Origin: Thiocystis violascens DSM 198
GTDB taxonomy: Bacteria; Pseudomonadota; Gammaproteobacteria; Chromatiales; Chromatiaceae
DNA: 64,000 nt
Assembly (NCBI RefSeq): GCF_000227745.2
Contig: NC_018012.1
Coordinates: 4,878,501 to 4,942,500, forward strand
Direction: 5' to 3'
The notes under the pieces were generated by a model. It searched no databases and was not told the DNA's origin. It saw only the letters and a list, made by a program, of their open reading frames with translations. A program made the position numbers and the translations under genes. This document shows positions 49,729-60,600 of the stretch, in pieces (the stretch's first letter is position 1; each line of letters opens with the position of its first letter).

Positions 49729-49911
49729 GGGTTGTCCCTCCTGCGAATTCAGTGTTCTGTCAAGACGCTATTCACATCATGGATCCTTGGAATAACTTTA
49801 AGTATTGCTCATTTTTGGGCGCGGGCAGGCCGCCTGCGCCCCCAAGCCGGCAGGACCGCTAAGGCCAGGGGCGTTCGCGGCACCGATTGGAGAATGCGCT
49901 GAATTGCACCG

Positions 49912-51090
49912 TCAGGGCTGACGGCAGGATGATGGTAAGGCATTGGGTTTCAATCCCGCTCCAGCCTGGCACTCCCAGATGATCGCGCCCTCATTGTCGC
50001 TGGGCACCAACAGCATCTCGCCGACCGGCAGGGCGATACTCAGAACCATGTTCTCGCCGTTGAGCGACAGGTCGCTGCCGTTGGGCAGGGTCGTCGCCAG
50101 GCCGACCGATTCCAACGAATCAGGGACGCTTCGTTGCTGCTCATAGTGGCTGGCCAGAGCATCCCGGATCGGGGAGCTGTCCTGCCAGGCCGCACTCGTT
50201 TGGACACGGGTCAGGTAGTCCTGATACGCAGGGATGGCGATTGCCGCGAGGATGCCGATCATCGCCACCATGATCAGGAGACCGCTGGCGCCAGCGCCGG
50301 TATTCGGCACCAGGAGCGCCAGCGGCCATGCTAGCGGATGGCGCGAAGGCATCGCCGTTTCTGGCTGCAAGATGGCTTGCGCTCGTTTGCAGAGCCAGGG
50401 GTAGCCATTGATCAATTCGTGGAAAGACATCCAGAACTCTCGCGTGCGCGCGGTCTGTGCGGAAAAGCCCGCGAGATGCAGGTCGCGCCAGCGCTCGGAG
50501 CCGGCGGCCAGTGCGCCAAGGGCGCGGGCGGCCTGTTCTGGCGAGCCGCAACAAGCGGCGCCGTGGCGATCGCAGGTGTATTCCCGCGCACGCGAATAGG
50601 CGGCGCCCAGCAGTGGCAGCCAGAGGACCGGGGCGCGCCATTTCCAGCCGGTCAGATGTTTGCGGCGGATATGGCCCAATTCATGGCCGATGTAGAAATT
50701 GACGCCGTCGGGATGCTGCGCCATGGCATCGACCGTGCTGGACAGCAGGACGACGAAGTCTCGGCCAAGGAACCGGGTTGCGAACGCATTGAGCATGCCC
50801 TCTCCCTGTAGCAGATAGGCTTCAGGACGCTCTTTCATGTCCAGACGGGTACAGCACGTCTCGTAGCTAGCGTACAGATCCGGCAACTGTTCAGCCGACA
50901 GCCGCACCCCATTGCCCTTGATCCAGGAGATGAAGGCCGACTGCGCGAACAGGTAGCCGATGAACAACAGCAGTACGTAAATCAGCGCGATGCCGATGGT
51001 TCCGACGACGATGATCGCCCAGGCCAGCAGACCCAGGACCAGCGTGATACGCGACAGAGTGATTTCACGCGGATAAATAAACGTATCCAA
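49912..51090 (-). CDS. M48-family metalloprotease fused to a type IV pilin-like domain
   Basis: The 392-aa protein begins with two hydrophobic helices (LVLGLLAWAIIVVGTIGIAL, ALIYVLLLFIGYLFAQSAF) and an M48 peptidase domain with the zinc motif YIGHELGHIRRKH near residue 135 and the distal Glu in REYTCDRHG. From about residue 267 the sequence is GLLIMVAMIGILAAIAIPAY then QDYLTRVQTSAAW, the hydrophobic alpha1 helix of type IV pilins with a pilin-like C-terminal domain ending in a Cys. The prepilin cleavage site GFTLIE is absent. Linking a membrane protease to a pilin module suggests envelope quality control or pilus-related processing, but this is inference. It overlaps the small gene at 51065 by 26 nt. 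Confidence 0.85.
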   Translation of the reverse strand: MDTFIYPREITLSRITLVLGLLAWAIIVVGTIGIALIYVLLLFIGYLFAQSAFISWIKGNGVRLSAEQLPDLYASYETCCTRLDMKERPEAYLLQGEGMLNAFATRFLGRDFVVLLSSTVDAMAQHPDGVNFYIGHELGHIRRKHLTGWKWRAPVLWLPLLGAAYSRAREYTCDRHGAACCGSPEQAARALGALAAGSERWRDLHLAGFSAQTARTREFWMSFHELINGYPWLCKRAQAILQPETAMPSRHPLAWPLALLVPNTGAGASGLLIMVAMIGILAAIAIPAYQDYLTRVQTSAAWQDSSPIRDALASHYEQQRSVPDSLESVGLATTLPNGSDLSLNGENMVLSIALPVGEMLLVPSDNEGAIIWECQAGAGLKPNALPSSCRQP

Positions 51091-51535
51091 TGTGGTGGCT
51101 CCTGATGGTTGGAGGTGAATGAATCGGTCGATGTATTCTCAAGCGCGCATGATGACATGGATCGATTTTCTGGAAATCGACGATTGATGAGTGGTTCCCC
51201 AGGATGGGGGACAATTGTACGGAACCTTGGGCGAACTGATTGAGCAGCTTGCGGCAACCCGCGGCATCCTCGATCCACTCGATCCCCGCCTCGACGGGGA
51301 CGGCGGCGCTTTGCGCGCGAATCCCTGCGATGGCGGCGGAGATGATCCTGTTCTGCGCGGCGACATCGATCAGCCCTTGCTGTTGCGCAGTCTCGGCCGC
51401 CAGACAGACTCCCGCCTGGGCGCCCATCACCGCGCCGCTGGCGGCGCCCATCCCCATGCCGAAGCCAAGCGCCAGAAAGCCCCCGATGGAGCCGCCGATC
51501 AATAGGAAAATCAATGCGATAATGGTTGTTTTCAT
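51065..51535 (-). CDS. Small membrane protein with a glycine zipper
   Basis: This 156-aa protein begins TTIIALIFLLIGGSIGGFLA, then LGFGMGMGAASGAVMGAQAG, a Gly-zipper type membrane helix. A short soluble part follows (AAQNRIISAAIAGIRAQSAA), and the C-terminal third is low-complexity His/Pro-rich and may not be conserved. It precedes and overlaps the M48-pilin gene, so they probably share a transcript. No function is recognised. Confidence 0.6.
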   Translation of the reverse strand: MKTTIIALIFLLIGGSIGGFLALGFGMGMGAASGAVMGAQAGVCLAAETAQQQGLIDVAAQNRIISAAIAGIRAQSAAVPVEAGIEWIEDAAGCRKLLNQFAQGSVQLSPILGNHSSIVDFQKIDPCHHARLRIHRPIHSPPTIRSHHIGYVYLSA

Positions 51536-51763
51536 GGAAGTTCTCTCCGTTTTTGGGCAAGGAATTCAGGGGCAAAGACAAGGGGGTTTGCGGGTTGCCG
51601 GCGACCGACATAAAAGGCGATGGCTCGGTTTGCTTTATATCAGACTTCCTGGCGTGCATGGTTCGAGCCTTGGATCGCGGCCATGCTCAAAAATAGTCTG
51701 GAGGTCAAGGTAAACTGATCTCCTTGCGCATCAATCACTGGTTTCCGCCATTTCACTCTACCG

Positions 51764-53737
51764 ATGACTGCCAACCTCCCTTGCGTTTCTTCTTCCCGGC
51801 GTCTTGCCTCCGATGTCTTGCGCCTAGTGCTGGCCAGCATGTTGACGTTGACCGCAATGGCGGCCAGCGCGGACAGTCGGGATGATTTTCTCGCCGCCGA
51901 GCAGGCGCTCAAGGATGGCGACCGGGCGCGTTTCGAATCGCTTGTCGAAACGCTGCGCGAGTATCCCCTTTATCCCTATCTGCGCTTCGCCGATCTGACC
52001 GGGAACCTGAATGCGGCACCGGACTCCGCGATCGAGGCCTTTCTCGACGCCGATCCGGATTCGCCGCTGGCCGACCGTCTGCGCCTGGCCTATCTGCGCC
52101 GGCTCGCCGATGCCGGACGCTGGACCGATTATGCGCGGGTCTATCGGGCGGACGAGTCGGTGGAACGCCGCTGTTTGTATCTGCGTGCGCTGATCGAGTC
52201 CGGCCGCGCCGAGGAGGCCATGCCCCAGGTCGAATCGGTCTGGCTGTCGGCGCGCTCGCGGCCGGATGCCTGCGATTCCGTCTTCGCGGCCTGGCGGCAG
52301 GCCGGTCATCTGACGCCCGGGTTGACCTGGCGGCGTATCCGGTTGGCGATGGAGTCCGGCGAGACCGGATTGGCCCGTGGGCTTGGGACGCTTCTGCCCG
52401 AGGCCGAGCGTCCCTGGCTGGAACGCTGGCTGGACGTGGATCGGGATCCCGCCCGGATGCTGGAGACGGTGGGATTTTCCAGGGAGCATCCGCTGCGCGC
52501 GGCGATCCTGGCCCATGGGATTGTCCGGCTGGCGCGGCGCGCGCCGGATGACGCGGCCTTGGCGCTGATGCAGTGGCGCGAGGCGCTGGCGGTCGACCCG
52601 GCGGCGCTCGACCGTGCCCATGCCGCGGTGGGTCGCGCGCTCGCGCGCACCGGCGAGCGTCTGGGGCTTGCCTATTGGGACGGTCTGCGGGAGACCGGGG
52701 AGAATCTCCCGGAACAGGAGGCGCGTTTGCGCGCCGCCATCGAGCTGATCGCGTGGGACTGGGTGGCCAAGTGGATCGCGCGCATGCCGGACAGCGAGGA
52801 GAAACGCGACCGCTGGCTCTACTGGCAGGGACGCGCCGAGGAGCGGCTTGGCCACGCGGCGGCGGCTCAAGCCAGTTTCGAGCAGGCGGCACGCCAACGC
52901 GGTTTCTGGGGCTTCATGGCGGCGGACCGGATCGGACAACCCTATCGTCTGGACCATGCGCCGACCCCGGCGGAGCCGGCGCGGATTCGCCGTCTCGTCC
53001 TCACGCCGGCGTTTCAGCGGATTCGGGAACTGCATCCATTGGGGCGTGAGACCGATATCCGCCGCGAATGGCGCGCCCTGACCCGGAATCTGGAAGCGCC
53101 GGATCTGCTGGCGGCGGCCGTGATCGCCGATGCGCTGCGCTGGCATGATCAGGCCATCTTCACGCTGGCGCGCACCGGTTACTGGGACGACCTACACCTG
53201 CGCTTTCCCGTGACCTATCGGGAACTGGTGACCGAGCAGGCCTGGCAGACCGGGATCGATGCCGCCTGGATCTTTGCGGTGATGCGTCAGGAGAGCGTCT
53301 TCGCGCGCACGATCGCCTCAAACGCCGGCGCCATCGGGTTGATGCAACTGATGCCCGCAACCGCGGCGGAGGTCGCGGCGGATCTGGACCTGGACGCGCC
53401 CTCGCGCTGGTCATTGCTCGACCCCGCTCTGAACATCGCGCTCGGCAGTAGCTATCTGGCACGGATGCGCGATCGCTTCGGGCATGCCGCGCTCGCCACG
53501 GCGGCCTATAACGCGGGACCGAGCCGGGTCGCGCGCTGGCTGCCCGAGGACTGCCTCGACGCGGATCTCTGGATCGCCCGGATCCCCTTTGCCGAGACGC
53601 GCGCGTATGTGGAGCGCGTCCTGACCTATCGCGTGATCTATGCGGATCGCCTGGGGCTTGCGCCGGTGCGCCTGAGCGAACTGTTGCCACCGGTGCCGGC
53701 GGCCGGTTTCTGGCGCGAGGCGCGCCTGGAGCCCTGA
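51764..53737 (+). CDS. slt: Soluble lytic murein transglycosylase
   Basis: This 657-aa exported enzyme (signal VLASMLTLTAMAASADS) has the helical U-domain of superhelical repeats (about 40-450) and a C-terminal SLT domain. The catalytic Glu is in FAVMRQESVFARTIASNAGA near residue 507, followed by GLMQLMPATAAEVA and AAYNAGPSRVARW. It cleaves peptidoglycan glycan strands with 1,6-anhydro ends during recycling. Full length. It stands apart from its neighbours on the plus strand. Confidence 0.93.
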   Translation: MTANLPCVSSSRRLASDVLRLVLASMLTLTAMAASADSRDDFLAAEQALKDGDRARFESLVETLREYPLYPYLRFADLTGNLNAAPDSAIEAFLDADPDSPLADRLRLAYLRRLADAGRWTDYARVYRADESVERRCLYLRALIESGRAEEAMPQVESVWLSARSRPDACDSVFAAWRQAGHLTPGLTWRRIRLAMESGETGLARGLGTLLPEAERPWLERWLDVDRDPARMLETVGFSREHPLRAAILAHGIVRLARRAPDDAALALMQWREALAVDPAALDRAHAAVGRALARTGERLGLAYWDGLRETGENLPEQEARLRAAIELIAWDWVAKWIARMPDSEEKRDRWLYWQGRAEERLGHAAAAQASFEQAARQRGFWGFMAADRIGQPYRLDHAPTPAEPARIRRLVLTPAFQRIRELHPLGRETDIRREWRALTRNLEAPDLLAAAVIADALRWHDQAIFTLARTGYWDDLHLRFPVTYRELVTEQAWQTGIDAAWIFAVMRQESVFARTIASNAGAIGLMQLMPATAAEVAADLDLDAPSRWSLLDPALNIALGSSYLARMRDRFGHAALATAAYNAGPSRVARWLPEDCLDADLWIARIPFAETRAYVERVLTYRVIYADRLGLAPVRLSELLPPVPAAGFWREARLEP

Positions 53738-53825
53738 ACCTCCAATCGTCACCGAACGGCCTCTGGCACCGAGGGACAACAGTCGCTAAAATGCGTTATG
53801 CGCATAAGACTTTATGGGGGCCAGG

Positions 53826-54056
53826 ATGCATAAACGCATGACCATCACACTTGACGAAGCGGTCTATGAGGGGCTGTACCGGCGCGTGGGCAAGCGGCGC
53901 ATGAGCCAGTTCATCGAGGACTTGGTGCGACCGCATGTGCTGGATACCAGTCTGGATGACGGTTATCAGGCCATGGCGGCGGATGCGGTGCGCGAAGCGG
54001 AGGCGCAGGAATGGTGTGACGCGCTCGCGCGGGACGTCGCCGATGACGCGCGGTGA
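53826..54056 (+). CDS. Ribbon-helix-helix antitoxin of a MazF-type pair
   Basis: This 76-aa protein has MTITLDEAVYEGLYRRVG and MSQFIEDLVRPHVLD, an RHH-like N-terminal fold with an acidic C-terminal tail to bind the toxin. It overlaps the toxin gene by 14 nt. I chose ATG 53826; an in-frame start at 53814 would add four residues (MGAR). Confidence 0.8.
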   Translation: MHKRMTITLDEAVYEGLYRRVGKRRMSQFIEDLVRPHVLDTSLDDGYQAMAADAVREAEAQEWCDALARDVADDAR

Positions 54057-54369
54057 GGTGTGGTGGGTCGAGTTCGACCTCTCGGTTGGCAGTGAGATCC
54101 GCAAAACGCGCCCAGGGGTGATCGTGAGCAACGATGCGGCAAATCGGCATCTGGCGCGGGTCGTCGTTGTCCCACTAACCAGCCAGACCGGACGCCAGTA
54201 TCCCAGCGAAGCCTTGGTGACCGTCGCGGGTCAGACCAGCAAAGCCATGGCCGATCAGATCATGGCGGCCGATAAATCGCGGCTGAAAACTCGGCTTGAC
54301 GTCTTATCCAAGACGGATCTGCTGGCCGTCGAAGACGCGATCAAGCTGCATCTTGGGTTGCCGATGTGA
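54043..54369 (+). CDS. MazF/PemK-type mRNA interferase toxin
   Basis: This 108-aa protein has RGEVWWVEFDLSVGSEIRKT then RPGVIVSNDAANRH and VVVVPLTSQTGRQYPSEA, the SH3-like MazF fold with the usual RP(G/A)-V-I and PLTS motifs. Start ATG 54043 follows within the antitoxin end. It looks intact, so the pair is probably active, unlike the one at 36 kb. The flanking DNA has no IS. Confidence 0.9.
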   Translation: MTRGEVWWVEFDLSVGSEIRKTRPGVIVSNDAANRHLARVVVVPLTSQTGRQYPSEALVTVAGQTSKAMADQIMAADKSRLKTRLDVLSKTDLLAVEDAIKLHLGLPM

Positions 54370-54571
54370 AAGATGAACCGCACAACGCAACACGCCCGGT
54401 TTTCCGAGGGCGTTTTGGTCAGGCGTTGGAGCGGTGGTCGATGGGCTTCACGGCCAAGCGGCGTCCGTGCCAAAGGCTATAAAACGGCGTTAGCCTGGCC
54501 GGTCGGCCGTCATCCCCGCGCATCTCCGTCCCGGTTTTGTCTCGTTCTCCATACCCTTGGTTGAAATTCTG

Positions 54572-55231
54572 ATGATGTCGATCGCGTATCGCCGTTCACT
54601 TCCGCTCGTCGCGCGATTTATCTTGGCGCTGGCGCTCTCGCTCGGTCTAACGGGGGGCGCGCTTGCCGAGCAGACGATGGCCGAGGCCATGGCCAATGCG
54701 ATCGCGCGCATGATGGAATCGATGGGGTTCGCCAATACCGGCGTGGGCGGGCCGGGCGCGGGCATGCCCGCCATGGGTCAGGCGATGCCCTACAATCCTA
54801 TGAGCATGCCGGGGATGACGGGCCTGCCTTCGCCCTTTGGCGCCGTTCCTGGCGGTCAGACCATGCCCGGCGGCGCGCAGATGAATCAGATGGCGGATCG
54901 TTTCTCCCAGAGCCTGCCGCTGTCCGGCGGGGTCGGGGCGATGCCCTGGGGCGCTTCGTCGCTGGAAGGCGTCTGGGAGGACAACCAGGGCGGTTTGCTC
55001 ATCGTGCAGGGTGCGTTCTATCGGATTTACTCCGCCTGCGACGGTTTTATCGAGGGCGGGATTGGCATCGGACCAACCCGTATCGAGCTGACCAACTCGC
55101 GGGAGAACTTCACCCAGACGTTCGAATTCGCGCTCGATCAGGGCCGCCTTGTGCTGCGTAGTCAGAGCGGCGAGGTTTTTCTCTATCGGCGTCTGGTGCT
55201 TGGACAGGGACGCGAATCGCTCAGTCGCTGA
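54572..55231 (+). CDS. Exported Met/Gly-rich protein of unknown function
   Basis: This 219-aa protein has a Sec signal (ARFILALALSLGLTGGALAE). A long low-complexity stretch of Gly, Met and Pro follows (GPGAGMPAMGQAMPYNPMS), then a conserved-looking C-terminal domain (LEGVWEDNQGGLLIVQGAFY, FTQTFEFALDQGRLVLRSQ). No domain name is recognised. Methionine-rich loops can bind Cu(I) but that is speculation here. Its end overlaps the convergent tauE-type gene by 11 nt. Confidence 0.65.
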   Translation: MMSIAYRRSLPLVARFILALALSLGLTGGALAEQTMAEAMANAIARMMESMGFANTGVGGPGAGMPAMGQAMPYNPMSMPGMTGLPSPFGAVPGGQTMPGGAQMNQMADRFSQSLPLSGGVGAMPWGASSLEGVWEDNQGGLLIVQGAFYRIYSACDGFIEGGIGIGPTRIELTNSRENFTQTFEFALDQGRLVLRSQSGEVFLYRRLVLGQGRESLSR

Positions 55232-56018
55232 ACGCGAGTCGGAGCGCGACCGCGAGCAGCAAGAGCCCGAAGAGACGTTTCAGAAGATCGACCGGCAAGG
55301 CATGGGCGAGACGAGCCCCGAGCGGCGCGGCCGGCATGCTGGCGAGCAGCATGACCCCGACCGCCGGCCAATAGACGAAGCCGGTGCTGAACGCGGGGAG
55401 CCCGCCGCGCCCCCAACCGGCCAGGATCAAGCCGATGGCGCCCGCGATCGCGATGGGCAGACCGACGGCGGCGGAGGTGCCGACCGCCTGACGCATCTCC
55501 AGCCCATGGCGGTTCAGGAAAGGCACGGTCATGGTGCCGCCGCCGATCCCGACCAGCGCGGAAAGCATCCCGATCCCGCCGCCGACCGCCCACAGACGGC
55601 CTGTTCCAGGCAGCGGGGCGCTGCGTTGCGGCGCTGAGCGGATCAGCATGCGCAGGCTCACCACGACCAGAAATCCCGCAAAGAGCCGTTTCAACCACCA
55701 TTCCGGGATGATCGCGACCAGTCCCGCCCCGGCCCAGGTTCCCAGCAAAATGCCGGGCGCCAGCCGGGCCACCAGATCCCAACGGACGCCGCCGCGGCGA
55801 TGATGGGCGCGGGTGGAGGCGGCCCCGGTGCCGATGATGGTCGCCAGCGAGGTGCCCACCGCCAGATGCGGTATCCAGTCTCCACCGATGTCCATTCGGG
55901 TAAAGATCAGGATCAGGGCGGGCACGATGACCACGCCGCCGCCGACCCCAAAGAGTCCGGCGAGCAGACCCGACAGGATGCCGATCGTCAGATAGGCGGA
56001 GAGTTCGACGGCTGGCAT
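55221..56018 (-). CDS. TauE/SafE-family membrane permease
   Basis: This 265-aa protein has about eight transmembrane helices and the duplicated TauE/SafE motif GLLAGLFGVGGGVVIVPAL and MLSALVGIGGGTMTVPFLNR. The family exports sulfite, sulfonates or sulfoacetate in characterised members, which suits an organism with soeABC, but the substrate here is not shown. I chose ATG 56018; the longer frame has no signal or helix before it. Confidence 0.88.
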   Translation of the reverse strand: MPAVELSAYLTIGILSGLLAGLFGVGGGVVIVPALILIFTRMDIGGDWIPHLAVGTSLATIIGTGAASTRAHHRRGGVRWDLVARLAPGILLGTWAGAGLVAIIPEWWLKRLFAGFLVVVSLRMLIRSAPQRSAPLPGTGRLWAVGGGIGMLSALVGIGGGTMTVPFLNRHGLEMRQAVGTSAAVGLPIAIAGAIGLILAGWGRGGLPAFSTGFVYWPAVGVMLLASMPAAPLGARLAHALPVDLLKRLFGLLLLAVALRLAFSD

Positions 56019-56205
56019 CTGGTCGCTTGCGAAACGGTTTGGGCCTGAGGGTTGAGGAAGAAACAGCGTCAAGAGCGTTGAGGCGCGGTGGCTATAATAC
56101 GCGACACCTGCTCAACCGTGATGGCATCCTGAGCACTCAATCGCGCGATCGCACCGCAACGCGGCGAATCGGCGTTCCAGCACCCCTACATGAGTCATTA
56201 CTGAG

Positions 56206-57104
56206 ATGAAACATCACCGCGTCTTTGTCCTTGGAGGAACCGGCTTCGTCGGCCAGCACCTGTTGAACCGTCTGTCCCGCGCCGGGATGGCGTGCCGACG
56301 CGCCATCCGCACCGGCAGCGTCATCTGCAACTGATTCCGGGCTGCGAGCTGTGCGAGGTCGCGGGTTGGGAGACGGCGCCACTGGCCGAGGCGATGGCCG
56401 GCTGCACGGTTCTGATCAACCTGGCGGGCATTCTCAATGAAGGCGGCGGGCGGACGTTCGAGCAGACCCATGTGCGGACGGTGGAGACCGCGACCCGCGC
56501 CGCGCTTCAGGCCGGCGTGACGCGCTATCTGCACATGAGCGCGCTGCACGCGAACGCCGAGAGCGGCCCCAGCGACTATCTGCGAACCAAGGGTCGCGGC
56601 GAGGCGCTGGCCTTCGCGGCGGCGGGGGAGGGGCTGGCGGTGACCAGCTTCCGCCCGTCGGTCATCTTCGGCCCCGGAGATAGCTTCTTCAACCACTTCG
56701 CTGGGCTGTTGCGACTGCTCCCCGGTCTCTTTCCGCTCGCCTGTCCGGATGCTCGTTTCGCGCCCGTCTACGTCGGGGATGTGGTGGAGGCCATGCTGCG
56801 TTGTCTGGATGACCCTGACACCCATGGCAAGACCTACGAACTCTGCGGCCCGCGCGCCTTCTCGCTCCGCGAACTGGTCGTCTATACCGGCGAGCGGATC
56901 GGACGCGAGATCTGGGTGATGGGGCTCGACGATCGGCTGTCGCGGCTTCAGGCAAGTATCTTTCAACGCTTGCCGGGCAAGCCATTCACCCTGGACAACT
57001 ATCTGTCGCTTCAGGTGGACAGCGTGTGCGCGCGCGAGGGACTCAAGAAACTTGGGATATCGGCCACGGATCTCGATTTCGTGGTGCCCGGTTACCTCAA
57101 GTAA
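56206..57104 (+). pseudogene. NAD(P)-binding SDR/NmrA-like protein, frameshifted
   Basis: From ATG 56206 the sequence begins with a Rossmann start (VFVLGGTGFVGQHLLNRLSR) and then runs to a stop at about codon 43. In a different phase from 56289 the protein continues PTRHPHRQRHLQLIPGCELC, NLAGILNEGGGRTFEQTHVR, RPSVIFGPGDSFFNHFAGLL to 57104. The offset is one frame near 56290, probably a small indel. The intact protein would match complex I assembly-like extended SDRs (NDUFA9 type). It could be a sequencing error or a recent inactivation. Confidence 0.75.
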
Positions 57105-57154
57105 ACCGCGATCCACTGAACTTTCGTGATGCTGTCGAGCGGTGTCGCGAGCCT

Positions 57155-57583
57155 TCAGCCATGCTTCTCGTCCTCGGTTTCCTCGGTCTCGATGGCGGCC
57201 GCGCTATAGCGTTGACTGAAGCGGATGATGAGGATCGCGAGACTGACCAGCAGGATCGCGCCGCTCTCGTAGAGGAGGTTCTCGGGGGCGATGTTTTTGC
57301 CCTGGAGCACGATCAGCCGCGAGAGCGCGGTGACGGCGATGAACATGGGATAGGTGAAGGGCACGGACCGTCGGATGAAGTAGACGTTCGCCATCGCCAT
57401 GATCTCGATGAAGATGAACATCAGAAGCAGGTCTTCCAGTTTGACCTGTCCATTCTGATAGATGCCTTGGATGAGTTGGCCGATGCCGACGAGCGCCAGT
57501 GCGCCGACACCGACCAGAACCGCCTTTTCGATGTAATGAAAGAGCGTCGACAGCCAGCGATCGAGGGGTTTTTGTGACTTCAT
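57155..57583 (-). CDS. psiE: PsiE-family membrane protein
   Basis: This 142-aa protein has four hydrophobic helices (IEKAVLVGVGALALVGIGQL, LLLMFIFIEIMAMANVYFI, FTYPMFIAVTALSRLIVLQG, ILLVSLAILIIRFS) and matches the phosphate-starvation-inducible PsiE family of unknown function. No pho box was identified. It follows the RND operon with a 28-bp gap on the same strand. Confidence 0.85.
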   Translation of the reverse strand: MKSQKPLDRWLSTLFHYIEKAVLVGVGALALVGIGQLIQGIYQNGQVKLEDLLLMFIFIEIMAMANVYFIRRSVPFTYPMFIAVTALSRLIVLQGKNIAPENLLYESGAILLVSLAILIIRFSQRYSAAAIETEETEDEKHG

Positions 57584-57611
57584 CGTCAGGTCTCCAGGAA
57601 TTGATCAGTGG

Positions 57612-60600
57612 TCAGATAGTGTGCGCGGAGCCCTGTTCCTCGCCGATGCGTCGATGACTCGTCGGCGAGAGCAGCAGATAAAACGCAGGCACGACAAACA
57701 GCGTGAAGACCGTGCCGATGCCAAGCCCGGTGACGATCACCAGCCCGATGTCGAAGCGGCTGACCGCGCCCGGACCGCTGGCGGTGAGGAGCGGGATCAT
57801 GGCGACCAGCATCGAAACCGTCGTCATCAGGATGGGGCGCAGCCGGATGGCCGAAGCCTGCTCGATCGCCTCGCGTCTGGCGAGTCCCTCGCGCTCGCCG
57901 AGCTGATTGGCGAATTCCACGATCAAGATCCCATTTTTGGCGACCAGTCCGATCAGGGTGATGAGCCCGACCTGGGTGTAGATGTTGATGCTGGCGAAAC
58001 CCAGGAACAGAAACGCCATGGCGCCGGCGAGCGACAGGGGCACCGACATCAGGATGACAAAGGGGTCGCGCCAGCTCTCGAACTGGGCCGCCAGGACCAG
58101 ATAGATGATCAGCAGTGACAGGAAAAAAGTGACCTCCAGCGCAGCGCCTTCGCGCTTGAACTGGCGCGATTCGCCCTTGTAGTCGATGCGCGCGCCGCGC
58201 GGAAAGAGACCGCGCGCTTCCTGCTCCAGGTAGTCCAGCGCATCGCCCAGGGTGACGCCGGGGGTCATGACGCCGGAGAGCGTGACAGCGTTCAACTGCT
58301 GGAACTGGACGCGCTTCGAGGGCTCGACCTCGTGGCGGAGCGTCACCAGCGCGCTGACCGGCACCAGTTCCCCGGCGGCGGTTCGCACCTGATAGTCCAG
58401 CAGTTCCCCGGCATCGTTGCGGTAACCCTGCTCGACTTGGGGGATCACCTTGTAGCTGCGGCCCGCCAGGCTGAACCAGTTCACATAGTCCTCGTTGAGC
58501 ATGCCCGAGAGGCTGAGTCCGAGATCCTGCATGCTGATCCCGAGGTCGCCGGCCAGATCGCGGTCCACCTCCAGCACGGTCCGGGGCCGTTCCAACTTGA
58601 CGTCCTTCATCAAAAACATGAACTTGCCGCTGGCCATCGCCTGGCCGAGCAACTGGTCGGCGAGGCCGGCGAGTTCCTCCGCTCCCCGGTCGGAGAGGAC
58701 GACGAATTCCACCGGCATCCCGCTGCCGGGAGTCGGCAGGCTGGGGAGCGAAAAGGCGACGGTATCGAGTCCGGCGATCTGGGACAGCGCGCCCTGAAGC
58801 TGGGGTTGGATTTCCATCTGCGAGCGTTCCCGCTGGTTCGGTGGGGGCATCTTGAAGCCGCCGAAGGTCGTGCTGGCGTCCCCGAAGCCGACCAGGATGA
58901 AACTCTCCTGGTACTCGGGGAAGGCTTCGAAGAGCGGGGTCATTTGCGCGACATAACGTTGGTTATAGTCGATGGTGGCGGTCTGGGGCGCGGTCGCCAT
59001 GAAAAACAGAATGCTCTGATCCTCGGTCGGGGCCAGTTCCTTCTGGGTCATGCTGTACATGCCATAGATGGCCGCGAGCACCGCCACAGCCACCAGGAGG
59101 GTGGCGCTGGGATAGCGCAGCCAGCCATGCAGCAACCGCCGGTAGCCGCTGGCGAGCCGCTCGAAAAAATGCTCGACCGCCTGCTCGAACCGCCCCTGCT
59201 GGCCGCCTTCGCGCAGCACCGCAGCGGACAGCATGGGCGAGAGCGTGAGCGCGACGATCCCCGAGACTAGCACCGCCCCGGCGAGGGTGAAGGCGAATTC
59301 GGTAAACAGCGAGCCCACCAGTCCGCCCATGAAACCGATGGGGGCATAGACCGCGACCAGGGTGGTGGTCATGGCGATGATCGGCAGCGCCAGCTCGCGG
59401 GCCGCGTCCACCGCCGCCTGGATCCGCGGCTTGCCCATCTCCAGATGCCGGTGCACGTTCTCCACCACTACGATGGCGTCGTCCACCACCAGACCGATGG
59501 CGAGCACCATGGCGAGTAGGGTGAGCAGGTTGACGGAAAAGCCCATCAACAGCATGAGAAATCCAGCCCCAACGATCGAGAGCGGCACCGCCACCGAGGG
59601 GATGAGCGCGGCGCGCAGCGAGCCGAGCGACAGGAAGATCACCAGCAGCACGATCAGCACCGCCTCGGCCAGCGTCTTGAAGACCTCCTTGATGGACTCC
59701 TGGATGAACTCGCTGGCGTCGTAGGGGATGAAGGCGTTCAGCCCCTCGGGAAAATCGGCCTTGAGGCCCGGCATCAGGTCATGGACGCGCTCGGCGACAT
59801 CGAGCGGATTGGAGCCCGGCGCGGGCTCGATACCGATGAAGATGGCGGGGATGCCCTTGTAGAGCGTGGTCGAGTTGTAGTCGGCGGCGCCCAGCTCGAT
59901 CTCGGCGATGTCTTCGAGCCGGATCAGGGTGTCGGACTCCGCGCGTACCACCAGCCGGCGGAAGTCCTCGACGCTGCTGATATCGGTCGTGGCGGACAGA
60001 TCCACCTGGACCAGCTCGCCCTGAATCCGTCCGACACCCGCGAGATAATTGTTGGTCCGCAGCACCTGCGCCACCTCGTCGCCGGTCACCTTGAGCGCGG
60101 CCATGCGCGCCGGATCCAGCCAGATCCGCATGGCGAAGGTCTTGTTGCCGATCAACTCGGCCTTGGCGATCCCCTGGAGCGCCTGAAGCTGAGGCTGCAC
60201 GACCCGGATCAGATAATCCGTGATCTGGGGCAGATCCATTTCCTCGCTGTAGAAGGCCAGATACATGAGCGCCGTGCTGTCCCCGGTGGTGGAGTCGATC
60301 ACCGGATTCTGGGCGGATTCCGGCAGCACGTTGAGCTGGCTCGCGACCTTGGCCTGGATCTCCGCGACCGCCGCGTTGGGATCGTAATTGAGGCGCATGT
60401 TGGCCTCGATCACCGAGACCCCGGCGGAGCTGGTGGACGCGAGGAAATCGATCCCGTTGGCCTCGGCGATGGCCTGCTGGAGCGGTTGGGTGATGAATCC
60501 CTGCACCAGATCGCTGCTCGCCCCCGGATAGGCGGTGGTGATGGTGACCACGGTGTTTTGCGTCTTGGGATACTGACGCAGATCCAGATCCAGGAAGGCG

